From the NCBI RefSeq assembly GCF_900142735.1, contig NZ_FRBY01000001.1, forward strand, positions 682,001 through 746,000: DNA of 64,000 bases. Direction: 5' to 3'. The stretch comes from Flavobacterium saccharophilum. GTDB lineage: Bacteria > Bacteroidota > Bacteroidia > Flavobacteriales > Flavobacteriaceae. The notes beneath the pieces were generated by a model. That model ran no database searches and had not been told where the DNA came from. It saw only the letters and a program-made list of their open reading frames with translations. Each line of letters opens with the position of its first letter. Position 1 is the stretch's first letter. The position numbers and the translations under genes were made by a program. Positions 33,654 through 41,988 of this stretch are shown here, one piece after another.

Positions 33654-34970
33654 CTACAAATCAAATCCTAAATTCACCCCCAATTTCATGGCAATGATTT
33701 TAGTAATTCTTTGTTTTAATTCCGGTATTTTGATGCTTTCGATAACGGCATTTGAGAATGCGTACATTAATAAAGCTTTAGCTTCTTTTTTAGGAATTCC
33801 ACGTGATTGCATATAGAACATTGCTGTTTCGTCTAATTGTCCAACAGTACAACCGTGAGAACATTTTACGTCGTCAGCAAAAATTTCTAATTGTGGTTTT
33901 GCGTTGATAGTGGCTTTGTCACTCAATAAAATATTGTTGCTTTTTTGGAAAGCATTTGTTTTTTGAGCTTCTTTTTCTACCAAAACTTTTCCGTTGAAAA
34001 CTCCAGTCGAACGATCAGAGAAAATCCCTTTATAATCCTGGAAACTTTCGCAATTTGGCGTTGCGTGGTTTACCAAAGTATAATGATCAACGTGTTGTTT
34101 TTCGCCAATGATCGTGATTCCGTTTAGCGTACTTGTCAATCTTTCTCCAAAATGATAAAAGTTCAAATTGTTACGAGTAAGATTTCCTCCAAACGAGAAG
34201 GTATGTACATAAACGTGACTTTCTTGTTGTTGCGAAACATAAGTGTTGTCAATTAAATTCGCTTCAAGATTGTCATTTTGAATTTTGTAGTGGTCTACAA
34301 TCGCACGTTTTTGAGCAAAAATCTCTGTAACCGAATTGGTTAAAACCGGATTTTCATTCAAACTTTGGTGGCGTTCGATAATTTGAACATGTGAATTCTC
34401 ACCCACAATAATCAAATTTCTTGGCTGAACCAACAAAGCAGATTCGTTTGCTGTAGAGAAATACATGATCTCAATAGGTTTGTCAGCCACTTTCTTTTGC
34501 GGAATATTGATAAAAGCCCCTTCGCTTGCAAAAGCAGTATTCAACGAAGTCAAGCTTTCGTCTTTACTTGCAATTTGGTTGAAGTATTTATCGATAACCA
34601 TTTTATATTTTGGTTTAGTCAATGCTGAAGACATCAAACAAACATCGATTCCGTCATGCGTAGTAGAAGACAAATGCGAACTGAAAACACCATCTATAAA
34701 TACTAATTTATAAGTGTCGATTTCGTGTAAAAAGTATTTTTTTACCTGATTAAATTCAATTGCATTTTCTTGCTTAGGAAAAACCGTAAAGTCATTTTTT
34801 AAGATGGCATTTAGGGATGTATATTTCCAAGCTTCTTCTTTTTTGGTTGGGAAACCTTTATTTTCGAAGTTTTTTAAGGCATTTGTGCGAATGTCATGCA
34901 AATCTGAATGTACATCGACACGCTCTTCAAAAGCCATAAAAGACGATACTAATTTTTCTTTTAAATCCAT
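33654..34970 (-). CDS. sufD: SufD, scaffold subunit of the SUF complex
   Basis: A 438-residue protein with the right-handed beta-helix of the SufB/SufD family. It forms SufBC2D with SufB and SufC, on which clusters are built. The C-terminal part carries ADDVKCSHGCTVGQLDETAMFYMQSRG, with the conserved His of the SufD active interface, and the typical RGIPKKEAKALL end. It is separated from sufC by a repeat-flanked four-helix-bundle gene. Confidence 0.95.
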   Translation of the reverse strand: MDLKEKLVSSFMAFEERVDVHSDLHDIRTNALKNFENKGFPTKKEEAWKYTSLNAILKNDFTVFPKQENAIEFNQVKKYFLHEIDTYKLVFIDGVFSSHLSSTTHDGIDVCLMSSALTKPKYKMVIDKYFNQIASKDESLTSLNTAFASEGAFINIPQKKVADKPIEIMYFSTANESALLVQPRNLIIVGENSHVQIIERHQSLNENPVLTNSVTEIFAQKRAIVDHYKIQNDNLEANLIDNTYVSQQQESHVYVHTFSFGGNLTRNNLNFYHFGERLTSTLNGITIIGEKQHVDHYTLVNHATPNCESFQDYKGIFSDRSTGVFNGKVLVEKEAQKTNAFQKSNNILLSDKATINAKPQLEIFADDVKCSHGCTVGQLDETAMFYMQSRGIPKKEAKALLMYAFSNAVIESIKIPELKQRITKIIAMKLGVNLGFDL

Positions 34971-34980
34971 TTTGTTTATT

Positions 34981-35101
34981 AGTCTTAAAGTCGAAAGTCG
35001 AAAGTCAAAAGACTCGCGATTGTCGACTGTTTGCCAAAAGGTTAAAATTTTAAAACATAAAGTTTTGGACTTTATGACTTGTGACTTTATGACTTTTGAC
35101 T
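34981..35101. repeat. AGTC/GACT word-like repeat, left flank of the four-helix-bundle gene
   Basis: The left part has CTTAAAGTCGAAAGTCGAAAG, the right part has GACTTTATGACTTGTGACTTTATGACTTTTGACT. 35083-35101 is a 19-mer that recurs at 35467-35485 with one change. The repeat supplies the last four codons and the stop of the four-helix-bundle gene. Confidence 0.8.
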
Positions 35102-35455
35102 CAAATATTTAATGAAACCGCTTAATAATTTCGATATTTCAGTTACCGAGTTCAAAAGTATTTCAAATTCTTCTTTTATAATATATTCTAAATCAAAAGC
35201 TAAATATAATTGAGATCTAACTTCTCCTGCAGATGCTTTGGCTACGTATAAAAAATAAACAAACTCTTTATCTGTATTTCTTTCAAAACCTTCTGCTATA
35301 TTTGATGATATAGAAAGTGATGCACGTCTTATTTGTCTAACGAAATCAAAGTCTTTTTTAAAATTAGGATTTTCAGTAACCAAATATATTTTCTTATTGA
35401 AAATCCTGGATTTCTGCCATGAATTTATTTCTTCAAAAGATTTAAATTTACTCAT
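35087..35455 (-). CDS. Four-helix-bundle protein (23S rRNA intervening-sequence / bAvd-like family)
   Basis: A 122-residue protein with the family signature RRASLSISSNIAEGFERNT (~43-61), preceded by the aromatic/charged first helix (FEEINSWQKSRIFNKKIYLV) and followed by helices containing YVAKASAGEVRSQL. Relatives are encoded in intervening sequences of 23S rRNA genes and, as Avd, beside diversity-generating retroelements; others are free-standing with no known role. They bind nucleic acid through a basic pore (family knowledge). Here it sits in the suf operon between sufC and sufD and is bracketed on both sides by the same 19-bp repeat, and its C-terminus LSQKS is encoded by the repeat. This points to insertion as a unit. 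Confidence 0.85.
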   Translation of the reverse strand: MSKFKSFEEINSWQKSRIFNKKIYLVTENPNFKKDFDFVRQIRRASLSISSNIAEGFERNTDKEFVYFLYVAKASAGEVRSQLYLAFDLEYIIKEEFEILLNSVTEISKLLSGFIKYLSQKS

Positions 35456-35458
35456 GCT

Positions 35459-35492
35459 TTACTTTTGACTTTATGACTTTAGACTTTCAGAC
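35459..35492. repeat. AGTC/GACT word-like repeat, right flank of the four-helix-bundle gene
   Basis: Contains GACTTTATGACTTTAGACT (35467-35485), 18 of 19 bases equal to 35083-35101, in direct orientation. Confidence 0.75.
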
Positions 35493-35496
35493 TGTA

Positions 35497-36243
35497 TTAA
35501 TTCTCCGCTTTAATCCAGTCGTATCCTTTTTCTTCCAATTCGTAAGCCAATTCTTTTCCGCCAGATTTTACGATTCTTCCGTTGTAAAGAACGTGAACGA
35601 AATCCGGAACGATATAATCTAACAAACGTTGGTAGTGCGTGATAACGATAATTGCGTTTTTCTCGCTTTTCAATTTGTTAACTCCGTTAGCTACAATTCT
35701 TAAAGCATCGATATCAAGACCAGAATCGGTTTCGTCAAGGATAGCCAATTTTGGTTCTAACATTGCCATTTGAAAAATCTCGTTTCTTTTTTTCTCTCCT
35801 CCTGAAAAACCTTCGTTTAATGAACGAGATAAAAATTTACGATCGATTTCTAATAATTCTGATTTCTCACGAATTACTTTTAGCATTTCGTTAGCCGGCA
35901 TTTCTTCTTGTCCGTTTGCTTTACGAGTTTCGTTGATGGCAGTTTTCATGAAGTTCGTTACACTAACTCCAGGAATTTCTACAGGATATTGAAACGAAAG
36001 GAAAACTCCTTTGTGTGCTCTTTCTTCAGGAGCAAGATCAGCAAGATCTTCTCCGTCAAGGAAAACTTGTCCGTCAGTAACTTCGTAGTTTTCGTTTCCG
36101 GCAATAACAGCCGAAAGTGTACTTTTTCCAGAACCGTTTGGTCCCATTATAGCGTGTACTTCGCCAGCTTTAACTTCTATATTAATTCCTTTAAGGATTT
36201 CTTTATCACCAATTCCGGCGTGAAGGTTTTTTATTGATAACAT
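35497..36243 (-). CDS. sufC: SufC ATPase of the SUF complex
   Basis: A 248-residue ABC-type ATPase: Walker A GPNGSGKSTL (~34-43), Q-loop SFQYPVEIPG, signature LNEGFSGGEKKRNE (~145), Walker B LAILDETDSGLD with the SufC-specific Asp-Ser-Gly-Leu-Asp, and the H-loop VITHYQ. It powers conformational change of SufBD. The flavodoxin-like gene lies 14 bases upstream, between it and sufB. Confidence 0.95.
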   Translation of the reverse strand: MLSIKNLHAGIGDKEILKGINIEVKAGEVHAIMGPNGSGKSTLSAVIAGNENYEVTDGQVFLDGEDLADLAPEERAHKGVFLSFQYPVEIPGVSVTNFMKTAINETRKANGQEEMPANEMLKVIREKSELLEIDRKFLSRSLNEGFSGGEKKRNEIFQMAMLEPKLAILDETDSGLDIDALRIVANGVNKLKSEKNAIIVITHYQRLLDYIVPDFVHVLYNGRIVKSGGKELAYELEEKGYDWIKAEN

Positions 36244-36257
36244 TGTTTTTTTTATTT

Positions 36258-36746
36258 TTATATAAATGTCAATTCTATTTTTGTTGTTTGGTTTAGGATG
36301 TTAGCATTAAAATGCGCGTGTCCTAAATATTCCATGCCTAAATAATCGGCTGTTTTTTTGAACGGAATGTAAAAACTCTCTTCAATTTCGTTGTCGTGTG
36401 AATTTGATATCACACCAATTTTCTTTCCTCTAAGTTTTCTTCCGGTTTCTTTTTCAATTCGGATTAAATCCGAAAAACGATCAAAGAAAACCTTCATAAT
36501 TCCACTCATATTATACCAATATATGGGCGTTGCAAAAATTAAAGTGTCGTACTCTTCGAGTATTCTTCTTATTAAAGGCAGAAAATCATCTTCTCTGTTT
36601 TTGCTTTCGTAATCATAATGAGAAATATTATAATCACTTAAGTCAATCACATCAATTCCCGATTCTTTTGCAATTTCATCGACAATTTTTGTTGTGTTTC
36701 CGTTTTTTCTGGCTGAACCTAAAATGATGACTTTTTTGCTTTCCAT
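36258..36746 (-). CDS. Flavodoxin-fold NAD(P)H-dependent oxidoreductase
   Basis: A 162-residue FMN-binding protein of the NADPH-dependent FMN reductase/iron-sulfur flavoprotein type: phosphate-binding loop ILGSARKNGNTTKIV at the N-terminus, ATPIYWYNMSGIMKVFFDRFSDL at ~85-107, and GVISNSHDNEIEE. It lacks the cysteine cluster of true Isf proteins. Gaps of 7 bases to sufB and 14 to sufC place it in the operon. A role as electron donor in cluster assembly is possible but unproven; it may also be a passenger. Confidence 0.8.
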   Translation of the reverse strand: MESKKVIILGSARKNGNTTKIVDEIAKESGIDVIDLSDYNISHYDYESKNREDDFLPLIRRILEEYDTLIFATPIYWYNMSGIMKVFFDRFSDLIRIEKETGRKLRGKKIGVISNSHDNEIEESFYIPFKKTADYLGMEYLGHAHFNANILNQTTKIELTFI

Positions 36747-36753
36747 CTTTCAA

Positions 36754-38202
36754 TTATCCAACAGATCCTTCTAAAGAAATCTCTAATAATTTTTGAGCTT
36801 CGACAGCAAATTCCATTGGTAATTTGTTCAATACATCTTTACTGAAACCGTTTACAATTAAGGCAATCGCTTTTTCTGTCGGAATACCTCTTTGGTTACA
36901 ATAAAATACCTGATCTTCTCCAATTTTACTTGTAGTTGCTTCGTGCTCGATTTTAGCCGATGGATTTTTACTTTCGATATAAGGGAAAGTATGCGCTCCA
37001 CAATTGTTACCCATTAATAAGGAATCACATTGCGAAAAGTTTCTTGCATTCTCAGCTCTAGGGCTAATTTGCACTAATCCACGGTAACTGTTTTGTGATT
37101 TACCAGCCGAAATACCTTTAGAAATAATAGTCGATTTAGTGTTTTTACCTAAATGGATCATTTTAGTTCCGGTATCAGCTTGTTGGTAATTATTGGTAAC
37201 GGCAATTGAATAAAATTCTCCTACCGAATTATCTCCTTTTAATACGCAAGAAGGATATTTCCAGGTTACAGCAGAACCTGTTTCTACTTGTGTCCATGAA
37301 ATTTTAGCGTTTGTTTCGCATAAACCTCTTTTGGTTACGAAGTTGTAAACTCCACCTTTTCCTTCTTTGTTTCCAGGGAACCAGTTTTGAACAGTAGAAT
37401 ATTTAATTTCAGCATCATCCAAAGCGATTAATTCAACCACAGCAGCGTGCAATTGATTTTCGTCACGACTTGGAGCTGTACAACCTTCAAGGTAGGATAC
37501 GTAACTTCCTTCGTCAGCAATAACAAGTGTTCTTTCGAATTGTCCTGTTCCTGCCTGATTGATTCTGAAATACGTTGAAAGTTCCATTGGGCAACGAACG
37601 CCTTTTGGAATATAACAGAAACTTCCGTCAGAGAATACGGCTGAGTTTAATGCTGCGTAGAAGTTGTCTTTTTGAGGTACAACAGTTCCTAAATATTTTT
37701 TTACTAATTCTGGATGTTCTTTGATAGCTTCAGAAATCGGGCAGAAAATAATTCCTTTTTCTCCTAATGTTTTCTTGAAAGTGGTAGCTACAGAAACAGA
37801 ATCGACAACAATATCCATAGCGACATTGTTCATCATTTTTTGTTCGTCAACAGAGATTCCTAACTTTTTGTACATTTCTAAAAGTTCCGGATCTACGTCG
37901 TCTAATGTTTTAGTAGGATCTACTTGCTTTGGAGCTGAATAATAAGAAATGGCTTGGAAGTCAGGTTTTTGATAATGAACATTCGCCCATTCTGGTTCAA
38001 TCATTTCTTTCCAGGCACGAAAAGCCTCGATGCGCCATTCGGTCATCCATTCTGGCTCTTCTTTTTTAAGAGAAATAGCTCTTACGATATCTTCGTTTAA
38101 GCCGATAGGGAACGTTTCCGATTCGATATCGGTGTAAAACCCGTATTCGTATTCTTTAGTTTCGAGTTCGATTTTTAAATCGTCTTCTGTGTATTTGCTC
38201 AT
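36754..38202 (-). CDS. sufB: SufB, cluster scaffold of the SUF complex
   Basis: A 482-residue SufB with beta-helix core. Typical elements are [38 protein letters not shown], the conserved cysteine of [32 protein letters not shown] and [21 protein letters not shown] near the C-terminus, the last shared with SufD. Length is usual. It is the second gene of the operon after sufA. Confidence 0.95.
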   Translation of the reverse strand: MSKYTEDDLKIELETKEYEYGFYTDIESETFPIGLNEDIVRAISLKKEEPEWMTEWRIEAFRAWKEMIEPEWANVHYQKPDFQAISYYSAPKQVDPTKTLDDVDPELLEMYKKLGISVDEQKMMNNVAMDIVVDSVSVATTFKKTLGEKGIIFCPISEAIKEHPELVKKYLGTVVPQKDNFYAALNSAVFSDGSFCYIPKGVRCPMELSTYFRINQAGTGQFERTLVIADEGSYVSYLEGCTAPSRDENQLHAAVVELIALDDAEIKYSTVQNWFPGNKEGKGGVYNFVTKRGLCETNAKISWTQVETGSAVTWKYPSCVLKGDNSVGEFYSIAVTNNYQQADTGTKMIHLGKNTKSTIISKGISAGKSQNSYRGLVQISPRAENARNFSQCDSLLMGNNCGAHTFPYIESKNPSAKIEHEATTSKIGEDQVFYCNQRGIPTEKAIALIVNGFSKDVLNKLPMEFAVEAQKLLEISLEGSVG

Positions 38203-38284
38203 TTTTGATGTAAAGATTTAAAGCTGTAATTTTTCAAAAATTTCAAAGAATTACGCTTTATTAGTCTTGTTATTCTTTATTAAA

Positions 38285-38614
38285 TTATAGAGAGAATGAT
38301 TCTCCGCAACCACAAGTTCTGCTTGCATTTGGATTATTGAATACAAATCCTTTTCCGTTTAGCCCTCCAGAGAATTCTAGAATTGTTCCAGCTAAATATA
38401 GGAATGATTTTTTTTCAACTGCAATTGTTATGTCGTTGTCTACAAATATTTTATCGTCTTCGCCTTTGGTTTTGTCAAATTTTAAATCATATGACAAACC
38501 AGAGCATCCGCCACTTTTCACACCTACACGTACGTAGTCATGTGCGGCATCAAAACCATCATCACTCATCAAGTCGATGATTTTCTTTTTGGCTGTATCA
38601 GAAACTTTTATCAT
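38285..38614 (-). CDS. sufA: A-type Fe-S carrier SufA (HesB/IscA family)
   Basis: A 109-residue carrier of Fe-S clusters. The three ligand cysteines are present in SGGCSGLSYDL (~37) and the C-terminal TCGCGESFSL (CxC). First gene of the suf operon; sufB starts 83 bases further on. Confidence 0.95.
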   Translation of the reverse strand: MIKVSDTAKKKIIDLMSDDGFDAAHDYVRVGVKSGGCSGLSYDLKFDKTKGEDDKIFVDNDITIAVEKKSFLYLAGTILEFSGGLNGKGFVFNNPNASRTCGCGESFSL

Positions 38615-38722
38615 TGTATATGGTATTTATTTTTTCTTTCATTTTTAATCTGCAATCAAAATAGTAATGAAATTATTACATTTTTAAAGTACTGTGTTTC
38701 AGTGTTCAAATGAAATTGTCTG

Positions 38723-38730
38723 CAAAGATA
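38723..38730 (-). promoter_or_regulatory. suf operon promoter -7 box (TATCTTTG on the minus strand)
   Basis: CAAAGATA on the plus strand, about 109 bases before sufA. No -33 TTTG at normal distance. Confidence 0.5.
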
Positions 38731-38941
38731 CGACTTAAAAACCTTTTTCCATAACGGTTCACATTATTATAACAAATGTTAAAATAGATAGAAGTTATTT
38801 TGTTTTAGAAAATTCTGTTTTAGGCTAAACAAAATTCATTTTCTTTCACAATTTTCACCTCAAAACTTTATAATTTGATAATAACCTTTAATTTAAGTTA
38901 AAATACCGTATTTATACGCATTTTAAATAGCGAAATTGTGT

Positions 38942-38949
38942 TATTTTTG
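38942..38949 (+). promoter_or_regulatory. -7 box TATTTTTG for the coiled-coil gene
   Basis: Exact TAnnTTTG match, 20 bases before the ATG at 38969. Confidence 0.55.
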
Positions 38950-38968
38950 CACAAAATTATGGGTAATT

Positions 38969-39892
38969 ATGAAAAAACATTACAAAAATGGGTGGATAAA
39001 AGCACTTTTTGCAGTATTATTTGTTTTTGGATTAGGTGCTACATTTTATATTTTTAGTAATGAGTCTAATCCTGATTCATCTCTAATTATAAATAAGGAA
39101 AAACAAGATATTGGCAAATTTAGCGAACAAGAACTTGCGCAAAAGGATATTTTAGATTCTTTGAATATTTTAAAATTGGCCTATGATGTTGCTATTTTGG
39201 AAAAAACGGCTTTGTCACAACAATTAGAGCTGGAAAGAAAGAATATCGAAAATTTGACGGAAATAATAAAAGCATCAAAAAATCCTTCGACAGATCAGAT
39301 TATACTTTATCGTAAACAATTCTCAGACCTAAGACAGTCACTAAATACAAGTGTTTTAGAAGTTAAAAAACTGAAATCTCAAAATAAGAATCTATTGTCT
39401 GAAATTGAGGATCAGAATGTGGTTATGTATCAACAAAAGGCTGAGAATGATACTTTAATTTCTAAACAAAAGAAGTTAGAATCGACCTTAAAAGATGCTT
39501 CAAAATTAGCAATGAATAATTTTAAGGTAGTGGCGCTTCGTGAGAAAAAGTCTGGATTAGAACTTGAGACTGATAAAGCCAAGAACGCTCAAAAACTGAA
39601 GGTAAGTTTTACTATAAATGGAAATTCGATTGCAAAAACCGGAAAAAGAATTTTTTATATTCAGGTTCTGGATCAAAGAAACAAGGTTTTGGGTGAAGAT
39701 AAATTAATCGAGTTCGGAAATGATAAAGCTTTGGTTTATAGCTTTATTGTAGCTGTAGATTTTCAGGGAAAACCTGTCAATGTTTATGGGATTTTGAATT
39801 CTGATGATGGTCATTTTCCAAAAGGAACTTATTTTATCAACTTCTTCGACAAACAGGAGATTTTTGGAAGTACTTCGATTACGCTGGAATAA
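38969..39892 (+). CDS. Membrane-anchored coiled-coil protein
   Basis: 307 residues from the ATG at 38969, which follows the -7 box by 20 bases; the in-frame TTG at 38936 lies before the promoter. One membrane helix (~10-30, ALFAVLFVFGLGATFYIFS), then a long coiled coil (~65-185, heptads of Leu/Ile with many Lys, Glu and Gln), then a ~110-residue beta-rich C-terminal domain (LKVSFTINGNSIAKTGKRIF...GTYFINFFD). The topology puts the coil and head in the periplasm. I recall similar Bacteroidota proteins but no function. It is 90 bases upstream of the MBL gene. Confidence 0.7.
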   Translation: MKKHYKNGWIKALFAVLFVFGLGATFYIFSNESNPDSSLIINKEKQDIGKFSEQELAQKDILDSLNILKLAYDVAILEKTALSQQLELERKNIENLTEIIKASKNPSTDQIILYRKQFSDLRQSLNTSVLEVKKLKSQNKNLLSEIEDQNVVMYQQKAENDTLISKQKKLESTLKDASKLAMNNFKVVALREKKSGLELETDKAKNAQKLKVSFTINGNSIAKTGKRIFYIQVLDQRNKVLGEDKLIEFGNDKALVYSFIVAVDFQGKPVNVYGILNSDDGHFPKGTYFINFFDKQEIFGSTSITLE

Positions 39893-39981
39893 CCGCTGTT
39901 TTTTAAGGGAAGTTTTAAATAGAAATTTCTAGTATAAGGAAATTGGATTTCCTAGATTTGTTCTATCAGAAATTTACTCTC

Positions 39982-40839
39982 ATGAAACTTTACCCAATAG
40001 AATCCGGAAATTTTAAATTAGATGGAGGCGCTATGTTTGGCGTTGTTCCTAAAACAATCTGGAACAAAACCAATCCCGCAGACGCAAATAACTTAATTGA
40101 TATTGCAGCACGCTGTTTACTTATTGAAGATCAAAATCGCCTGATTTTGATTGACACCGGAATGGGCGACAAACAATCAGAGAAATTTTTCGGTTATTAT
40201 TCGCTTTGGGGTTCCCATTCTATTGATAAATCATTGACGAAATATGGTTTTCACCGAGATGATATTACGGATGTTTTTATGACGCATTTGCACTTTGACC
40301 ATTGTGGAGGAAGTGTACAATGGAATGCTGACAAAACCGGATATGAACCTGCGTTTAAAAATGCTAAATATTGGACAAATGAAAATCATTGGGAATGGGC
40401 AACAAAACCAAATCCTCGTGAAAAAGCTTCTTTTTTATCAGAGAATATTTTACCGATGCAGGAAAGCGGGCAACTAAATTTTATAAAACGTCCTGAAGCT
40501 GATTTTGGTTTTTCTGAAGAAATGAATTTTGGAATTTACTACGTTGACGGTCATACCGAAAAACAAATGATTCCACATATTCAATATAAAGATAAAACAA
40601 TTGTTTTTTGTGCCGATTTATTGGCTACAGCTGGGCACATTCCGCTGCCGTATGTTATGGGTTATGATACAAGACCTTTATTAACAATGCCTGAAAAGGC
40701 AAAACTACTGAATACCGCAGCTGACCAAAATTATTATTTATTCCTGGAGCACGATGCTCATAACCAAATTATAACAGTTGAACAGACTGAAAAAGGAGTT
40801 CGATTAAAAGAGGTATTAACTTGTGAAGATATTTTTTAA
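39982..40839 (+). CDS. MBL-fold metallo-hydrolase
   Basis: 285 residues from the ATG at 39982; a TTG 13 codons upstream is in frame, but MKLYPIESGNFKLDGGAMFG is the usual start of this family. Zinc ligands are in MTHLHFDHCGG (HxHxDH), DGHTEKQ, the Asp in VFCADLLA and the final EHDAH. This is the arrangement of the quorum-quenching-lactonase-like / hydroxyacylglutathione-hydrolase-like branch. The substrate is unknown. Its stop codon TAA shares TTAA with the stop of the convergent DUF481 gene. Confidence 0.85.
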   Translation: MKLYPIESGNFKLDGGAMFGVVPKTIWNKTNPADANNLIDIAARCLLIEDQNRLILIDTGMGDKQSEKFFGYYSLWGSHSIDKSLTKYGFHRDDITDVFMTHLHFDHCGGSVQWNADKTGYEPAFKNAKYWTNENHWEWATKPNPREKASFLSENILPMQESGQLNFIKRPEADFGFSEEMNFGIYYVDGHTEKQMIPHIQYKDKTIVFCADLLATAGHIPLPYVMGYDTRPLLTMPEKAKLLNTAADQNYYLFLEHDAHNQIITVEQTEKGVRLKEVLTCEDIF

Positions 40840-41855
40840 TCTAGTTTCCATCCAAATGTGGTCTGAAAAACATAATCGTCTTTAGGGGCATTGTTTTTTG
40901 GCTTGTTATCATAGTTGTAAACAAACGAAAGTTTAATAAAGAAATCAAGAGGCAGATCATATTTGGTATCCAGATTAAAATCGGTACGCACCCTTTTATT
41001 TTCTGTTAAACTTGGGAACACAGTTACTTTTGATTGAATGCTAAAATCACCAAGATCATAGAGATTAAAATCGGTTCCTAAAAAAAGCTCCAAACTTTTA
41101 TTAGCGTCGCTTACACCTGTATAGCGCTCATGATTGAAAGACAGTCCGGAGGCAACTCCCCAATATTTTTTGTTATCATGCAAAATATATTTTCCATAAC
41201 CAGCTTTAGAAATAATACGTAAGGCAATATCCTGTTCTGTGTTAGATAAAGTGGTTACGGATAGCGGAATAAAATAATCCTTCGCCAAAAGGTGTACATA
41301 ACTTAGATCAGTATCGATCCTCCGAATAGGATCGCTATCATCCTGAACCGATTGAATTTGTTTATAGGTTCCGGTGGCAAACCATCTTTTTGCAGTGTAT
41401 CCGAGATTTGCATTTATCGTTAATTGCTGTAAGTTTTCGGCTTTTGTCAATTTTATTCCAACATCAAAACTGGCATCGAGCCGGTCCCAGAAACTATCAT
41501 CAACAGGTTTTATATATACAATATCGGTTAGACTAACTTCGGTTTTAGTTTGGGTTTCGATATCTTTAATTTCACATTTATTGGGAGTCTTACTTTTTGA
41601 AATCGTTCCGTTTAATAAAGCGCCAGAGGACAATGTTATAATATGGGTTCTTGTTGAAGAAATGTTTTTAACATGTTTCCATTCCAGTTTAAAATCATCT
41701 TTACTGTAATCCGTTTCTATCTGCAGTATTCCTTTATTCATTGATTTTATTTCGCCTATTATAACATCATTGTTTTTCAGCACCAAAGTATCTGACTTTT
41801 GTGCGTAGATTGCAGAGAAGAATAAAATAAAAAACAAGCATATAATTTTATTCAT
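40836..41855 (-). CDS. DUF481 outer-membrane protein with N-terminal Sm-like domain
   Basis: A 339-residue protein, signal peptide ending at AIYAQKS. Residues ~22-110 are small beta domains resembling an Sm/LSM-like barrel (LKNNDVIIGEIKSMNKGILQ, LSSGALLNGTISK); ~120-339 is the DUF481 barrel of outer-membrane strands ending in VFQTTFGWKLD. Unknown function. Convergent with the MBL gene with a 4-base overlap and no terminator between. Confidence 0.8.
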   Translation of the reverse strand: MNKIICLFFILFFSAIYAQKSDTLVLKNNDVIIGEIKSMNKGILQIETDYSKDDFKLEWKHVKNISSTRTHIITLSSGALLNGTISKSKTPNKCEIKDIETQTKTEVSLTDIVYIKPVDDSFWDRLDASFDVGIKLTKAENLQQLTINANLGYTAKRWFATGTYKQIQSVQDDSDPIRRIDTDLSYVHLLAKDYFIPLSVTTLSNTEQDIALRIISKAGYGKYILHDNKKYWGVASGLSFNHERYTGVSDANKSLELFLGTDFNLYDLGDFSIQSKVTVFPSLTENKRVRTDFNLDTKYDLPLDFFIKLSFVYNYDNKPKNNAPKDDYVFQTTFGWKLD

Positions 41856-41930
41856 AAACCGAATTTATTGTGTTGGTTATCAGCTGTAAAATTAAAGTTA
41901 GGAATAAAAATGCAATGTAAAACAGATTCA

Positions 41931-41970
41931 AAAAAAAATCCCATTTTCAATTTAATGAAAATGGGATTTT
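41931..41970 (-). terminator. Terminator of the 1447-residue LRR gene
   Basis: Stem AAAATCCCATTTTCA / TGAAAATGGGATTTT, preceded on the plus strand by eight A (a minus-strand U-tract). Confidence 0.85.
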
Positions 41971-41988
41971 AGCTTTCAAGGATTATGA

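Larger units (their letters stand above)
38615..38968. other. Divergent intergenic region between sufA and the coiled-coil gene
   Basis: Holds one -7 box in each direction (38723-38730 minus, 38942-38949 plus) and an AT-rich middle. No gene. I see no clear IscR-like or Fur-like palindrome, so suf regulation cannot be read here. Confidence 0.5.

Noticed and set aside
35087..35455. A diversity-generating retroelement, suggested by the Avd-like protein
   Set aside because: There is no reverse transcriptase, template repeat or variable repeat in the window.
41374..41709. A 111-codon plus-strand open frame opposite the DUF481 gene
   Set aside because: It is antisense to a well-supported gene, has no start context and no recognisable composition; the same holds for the other antisense frames in suf, LRR and mfd genes.
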